Assembly (NCBI RefSeq): GCF_000425805.1
Contig: NZ_AUED01000002.1
Span: forward strand, 558,001-622,000
Length of the DNA stretch: 64,000 bases
Direction of reading: 5' to 3'
Source of the DNA: Pseudomonas vranovensis DSM 16006
Lineage (GTDB): Bacteria; Pseudomonadota; Gammaproteobacteria; Pseudomonadales; Pseudomonadaceae
Shown: piece by piece, positions 61,529-64,000 of the stretch
Position numbering within the stretch: position 1 is the stretch's first letter
Layout of the letters: every line of letters begins with the position of its first letter
The notes under the pieces: model-generated
Seen by the model: the letters and a program-made list of their open reading frames with translations, nothing else
Told to the model about the DNA's origin: nothing
Databases searched by the model: none
Made by a program: the position numbers and the translations under genes

Positions 61529-62758
61529 ATGCTCAACGGCCTTTGGCTTGGTTTTTTCGTGGTCGCGGCCATCTCCGCGCTGGCGCAATGGCTGGTGGGC
61601 GGCAACGCCGGAATTTTTGCCGCAATGGTCGAAAGCATCTTTGCCATGGCCAAGCTGTCGGTCGAGGTGATGGTGCTGTTGTTCGGGACCCTGACGCTCT
61701 GGCTGGGCTTTCTGAAAATCGCCGAGAAGGCCGGTATCGTCGACTGGCTGGCCAAGATACTCGGCCCCCTGTTCGCCCGGCTGATGCCCGAAGTGCCGCC
61801 CGGTCACCCGGCCCTGGGTCTGATCACCCTGAACTTCGCCGCCAACGGCCTGGGCCTGGATAACGCTGCTACGCCTATTGGCCTCAAGGCCATGCGCGCG
61901 CTGCAGGAGCTCAACCCCAGCTCGACGACCGCCAGCAACGCGCAGATCCTGTTCCTGGTACTCAACGCCTCGTCCCTGACCCTGCTGCCGGTGACCATCT
62001 TCATGTACCGCGCCCAGCAGGGCGCCATGGACCCCACCCTGGTGTTCCTGCCCATTCTGTTGGCCACCAGTGCCTCCACGCTGGTCGGCCTGCTGTCGGT
62101 CGCCGTCATGCAGCGCCTGCGCTTGTGGGACCCGGTGGTGCTGGCCTACCTGATACCCGGTGCGCTGCTGCTGGGCAGTTTCATGGCGTTTCTCGGCACC
62201 TTGTCGGCCACAGCGCTGGCCGGGCTGTCGTCGATCCTGGGCAACCTGACCTTGTTCGGCCTGATCATGCTGTTCCTGGTGATTGGCGCGTTCAAGCGCG
62301 TGAAGGTGTACGAAACCTTCGTGGAGGGCGCCAAGGAGGGCTTTGACGTCGCCAAGAGCCTTCTGCCCTATCTGGTTGCCATGCTCTGCGCGGTCGGCGT
62401 ACTGCGTGCCTCAGGAGCCCTGGAGCTGAGCCTGGACGGTATCCGTCATGTGGTGGAGTGGCTGGGGATGGATACGCGCTTCGTCGAGGGCCTGCCCACC
62501 GCCCTGGTCAAGCCGTTCTCGGGGAGCGCGGCGCGGGCCATGCTGATCGAGACCATGCAGACCCACGGCGTCGACAGCTTCCCAGCCCTGGTGGCGGCGA
62601 CCATCCAGGGCAGCACCGAAACCACGTTCTACGTGCTGGCAGTGTATTTCGGGGCGGTCGGTATCCAGCGCGCCCGCCATGCGGTGGGCTGCGCCTTGCT
62701 GGCCGAGTTCTCCGGGGTGGTGGCGGCCATCTGTGTCTGCTACTGGTTCTTTGCCTGA
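61529..62758 (+). CDS. Nucleoside-recognition (spore-maturation SpmA/SpmB-like) membrane protein
   Basis: 409 residues from the ATG at 61529 (GGGGGAA upstream). Two Gate-type modules are fused: the first half (LTLWLGFLKIAEKAGIVDWLAKILGPLFARLMPEVPPGHPALGLITLNFAANGLGLDNAATPIGLKAMRALQEL) resembles SpmA, the second (LVAMLCAVGVLRASGALELSLDGIRHVVEWLGMD..., FSGSAARAMLIETMQTHG, IQGSTETTFYVLAVYFGAVG) resembles SpmB. In spore formers these are separate proteins. About ten helices; transport substrate unknown. Its 3' end overlaps the convergent lipoprotein gene by 19 bp. Confidence 0.88.
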   Translation: MLNGLWLGFFVVAAISALAQWLVGGNAGIFAAMVESIFAMAKLSVEVMVLLFGTLTLWLGFLKIAEKAGIVDWLAKILGPLFARLMPEVPPGHPALGLITLNFAANGLGLDNAATPIGLKAMRALQELNPSSTTASNAQILFLVLNASSLTLLPVTIFMYRAQQGAMDPTLVFLPILLATSASTLVGLLSVAVMQRLRLWDPVVLAYLIPGALLLGSFMAFLGTLSATALAGLSSILGNLTLFGLIMLFLVIGAFKRVKVYETFVEGAKEGFDVAKSLLPYLVAMLCAVGVLRASGALELSLDGIRHVVEWLGMDTRFVEGLPTALVKPFSGSAARAMLIETMQTHGVDSFPALVAATIQGSTETTFYVLAVYFGAVGIQRARHAVGCALLAEFSGVVAAICVCYWFFA

Positions 62759-63369
62759 ACCTGGTTGGCCTGGGCCAGCGTCCAGGCCACCAGTTGCATC
62801 ATCAACTGGTCAGTGGCGCTGCCGAAGCCGTTGACCACTGCCGGTACCTGCTTGTTGGCGAGTGGCTGACGCACTTCAAAGCGCCGGCTGGCGAGAATTC
62901 GCTGGGTGCGGCCTTCAACCAGCCGCGCGTCGTAGCGAATCAGCACCTCTAGTCCGTTGGCACTGTATTCGCTCTGAAAGGCCTGCAGCTCCCCTGCCAG
63001 CTCATAGTCGGCCTGCAGGTTGCTGTCATCGGCACTGAGCTGCGGCACCCGGCCATCACGCTGGAAGGCGTCGAGCATTCGGTTGCGCAGCAGCAAGGGC
63101 GCCGGGTCGCTCCAGCGCGCGCCCTTGTAGGTACTGACCAGGTTGCCTTCCGGGACCACGGCAATTTTCGGGCTGTTGAGCACATCGCTGGCCAGGGGCT
63201 TGTTCACCCGCAGCGACCAGTTGACCACCGCACTTTGCGGTGCCGGGCGGCTGGTTTGGGCCGACGGCAGGCGATAGACGTCGGCAGGTTCGGCCTCTGG
63301 CAGGATCGAGCAGGCGCTGCCCAGGCTCAACGCTGCAGCCAGGGCCAGGTAGCGGCAGGTACGACTCAT
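62740..63369 (-). CDS. ABC-type transport auxiliary lipoprotein (Mla/PqiC-like)
   Basis: 209 residues. Signal peptide with lipobox GSAC (MSRTCRYLALAAALSLGSAC). Core resembles the ABC_trans_aux/PqiC fold: VYRLPSAQ, WSLRVNKPLASDVLNSPKIAVVPEGNLVSTYKGARWSDPAPLLLRNRMLDAFQRDGRVPQL, then an acidic strand region. Its ATG overlaps the stop of the MlaD-like gene by 4 bp. Probably an outer-membrane partner of the lipid transporter, in one operon. Confidence 0.88.
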   Translation of the reverse strand: MSRTCRYLALAAALSLGSACSILPEAEPADVYRLPSAQTSRPAPQSAVVNWSLRVNKPLASDVLNSPKIAVVPEGNLVSTYKGARWSDPAPLLLRNRMLDAFQRDGRVPQLSADDSNLQADYELAGELQAFQSEYSANGLEVLIRYDARLVEGRTQRILASRRFEVRQPLANKQVPAVVNGFGSATDQLMMQLVAWTLAQANQVQAKNQ

Positions 63370-64000
63370 GGCGTGAACTCCTTGTTTGTGTCACGGCCGA
63401 GCAGGTAGCCGCTGGGGTTGGCTTCCAGGCGCTGGGAAATCGCCTTCAGCGAATTGAGCGTTTCGCGCAGTTCACGAATGGCCGGGGCCAATTGGTTCAG
63501 CCCTTGGGCGCCGTCATTCAGGGCTTCGCGGTTGTCATTGAGCAGGCTGTTGATGGTGGCGGTGCTCTGGGCCAGGTTCTGCATGGCCAGCTCTGCGCTG
63601 CCGAAGGCTTGCTTGCCCTGGCTGTTGAGCAGGCTATTGGCGTTGCGCATCAGCTCGCTGGTTTGCTGGAGCATGGAACTGGCCTGATTACCGACCTGAG
63701 CCAGTTGCTGGATGGCAGTACGGATGTCACCGCGCTGCTCGCTGATGGCTGAAGTGGTCTTCTCCAGGTTGGTCAGGGTCTTGCCCAGGTTGGTGGCGTT
63801 GTCTTCGGAAAACAGGGCGTTGGCGTTGTGTACCAGCATGTTGATGTTGGTCAGGAGGTCGCTGCCGTCATCAAGCAGCCGGGCAATGGGTGACGGCGAG
63901 GCATAGATCACCGGTAGCTTGCCATCCTTGCCCTTGAGTTCCGGGCTTTGCGGCGTACCGCCGCTGAGCTGGATGAAGGAGGTACCGGTGATGCCGGTCA
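63366..64000 (-). CDS. MlaD/MCE family protein (N-terminus beyond the window)
   Basis: The frame is open to the right edge, 211 codons visible. The visible N-terminal part (TGITGTSFIQLSGGTPQSPEL) is the end of an MCE beta-barrel domain; the rest is a long helical tail (LLTNINMLVHNANALFSEDNATNLGKTLTNLEKTTSAISEQRGDIRTAIQQLAQVG...) as in MCE proteins that span the periplasm. These carry phospholipids or other lipids between membranes. Permease and ATPase genes probably lie upstream, outside the window. The start cannot be judged. Confidence 0.9.
   Translation of the reverse strand, partial: TGITGTSFIQLSGGTPQSPELKGKDGKLPVIYASPSPIARLLDDGSDLLTNINMLVHNANALFSEDNATNLGKTLTNLEKTTSAISEQRGDIRTAIQQLAQVGNQASSMLQQTSELMRNANSLLNSQGKQAFGSAELAMQNLAQSTATINSLLNDNREALNDGAQGLNQLAPAIRELRETLNSLKAISQRLEANPSGYLLGRDTNKEFTP

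Overview
The window is a 64 kb piece of a Pseudomonas chromosome of the P. putida group. This is inferred from gene content and order, high GC, and a repeated REP-type palindrome (core TCGCGGGGCAAG...CTTGCCCCGCGA) found at many gene ends. It reads as core genome in normal order. I see no prophage, insertion sequence, CRISPR array, tRNA or rRNA. The hemF and MlaD-type genes are cut by the window edges.

Layout. 1-5.6 kb: hemF and aroE, then a choline-sulfate locus (SulP permease, ChoX-type binding protein, BetC sulfatase, LysR regulator). 6.5-10.6 kb: small oxidoreductases, then trpBA divergent from trpI with a recognisable TrpI operator. 10.6-16.9 kb: envelope and stress genes (DUF883, dodecin, two DUF1161 paralogues, LLM oxidoreductase, OsmC, two paralogous lipoproteins, a metallopeptidase, a HAD phosphatase, a gamma carbonic anhydrase), several with AlgU/RpoE-type promoters. 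17-23.9 kb: prlC-yheV, a radical SAM protein behind a LexA box, and a beta-carbonic anhydrase/SulP pair. 24.2-32.7 kb: a complete aa3 cytochrome c oxidase cluster with copper chaperones (Cox11, SCO), SURF1 and the heme A pathway (CtaA, CyoE). 32.7-35.3 kb: metNIQ. 35.5-38.4 kb: katE and a lipoprotein. 38.5-41.5 kb: the zinc uptake locus znuB-znuC-zur / znuA. 41.6-49.5 kb: thrB, DUF2782, polA, a strong ErsA (Pseudomon-1) sRNA candidate, engB, two cytochromes c, dsbA and an EEP-family hydrolase. 49.5-57.2 kb: diguanylate cyclase, AmpDh2-like amidase, EAL phosphodiesterase, then kinB/algB. 57.3-59.3 kb: BON-domain protein, small membrane proteins and an Ivy-type lysozyme inhibitor. 60-64 kb: gltP, a spore-maturation-like membrane protein, and the end of an Mla/MCE lipid-transport operon.

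How the genes relate. Envelope stress recurs through the window: a textbook AlgU promoter before osmC, AlgU-like promoters before the dodecin gene and the ErsA candidate, and the alginate regulators AlgB/KinB. The cox cluster carries subunits, copper insertion and heme A synthesis in one block.

Most unusual observations: (1) seven perfect 9-bp DnaA boxes (TTATCCACA) within 5.1 kb over hemF-aroE-choX-betC, with only one more found in the remaining 58 kb; (2) a GC-rich, highly foldable, apparently non-coding segment at about 59.38-59.57 kb behind an AlgU-like promoter, a candidate undescribed structured RNA; (3) a REP palindrome translated as the C-terminus of a metallopeptidase; (4) two REP elements that are perfect 40- and 50-bp palindromes.
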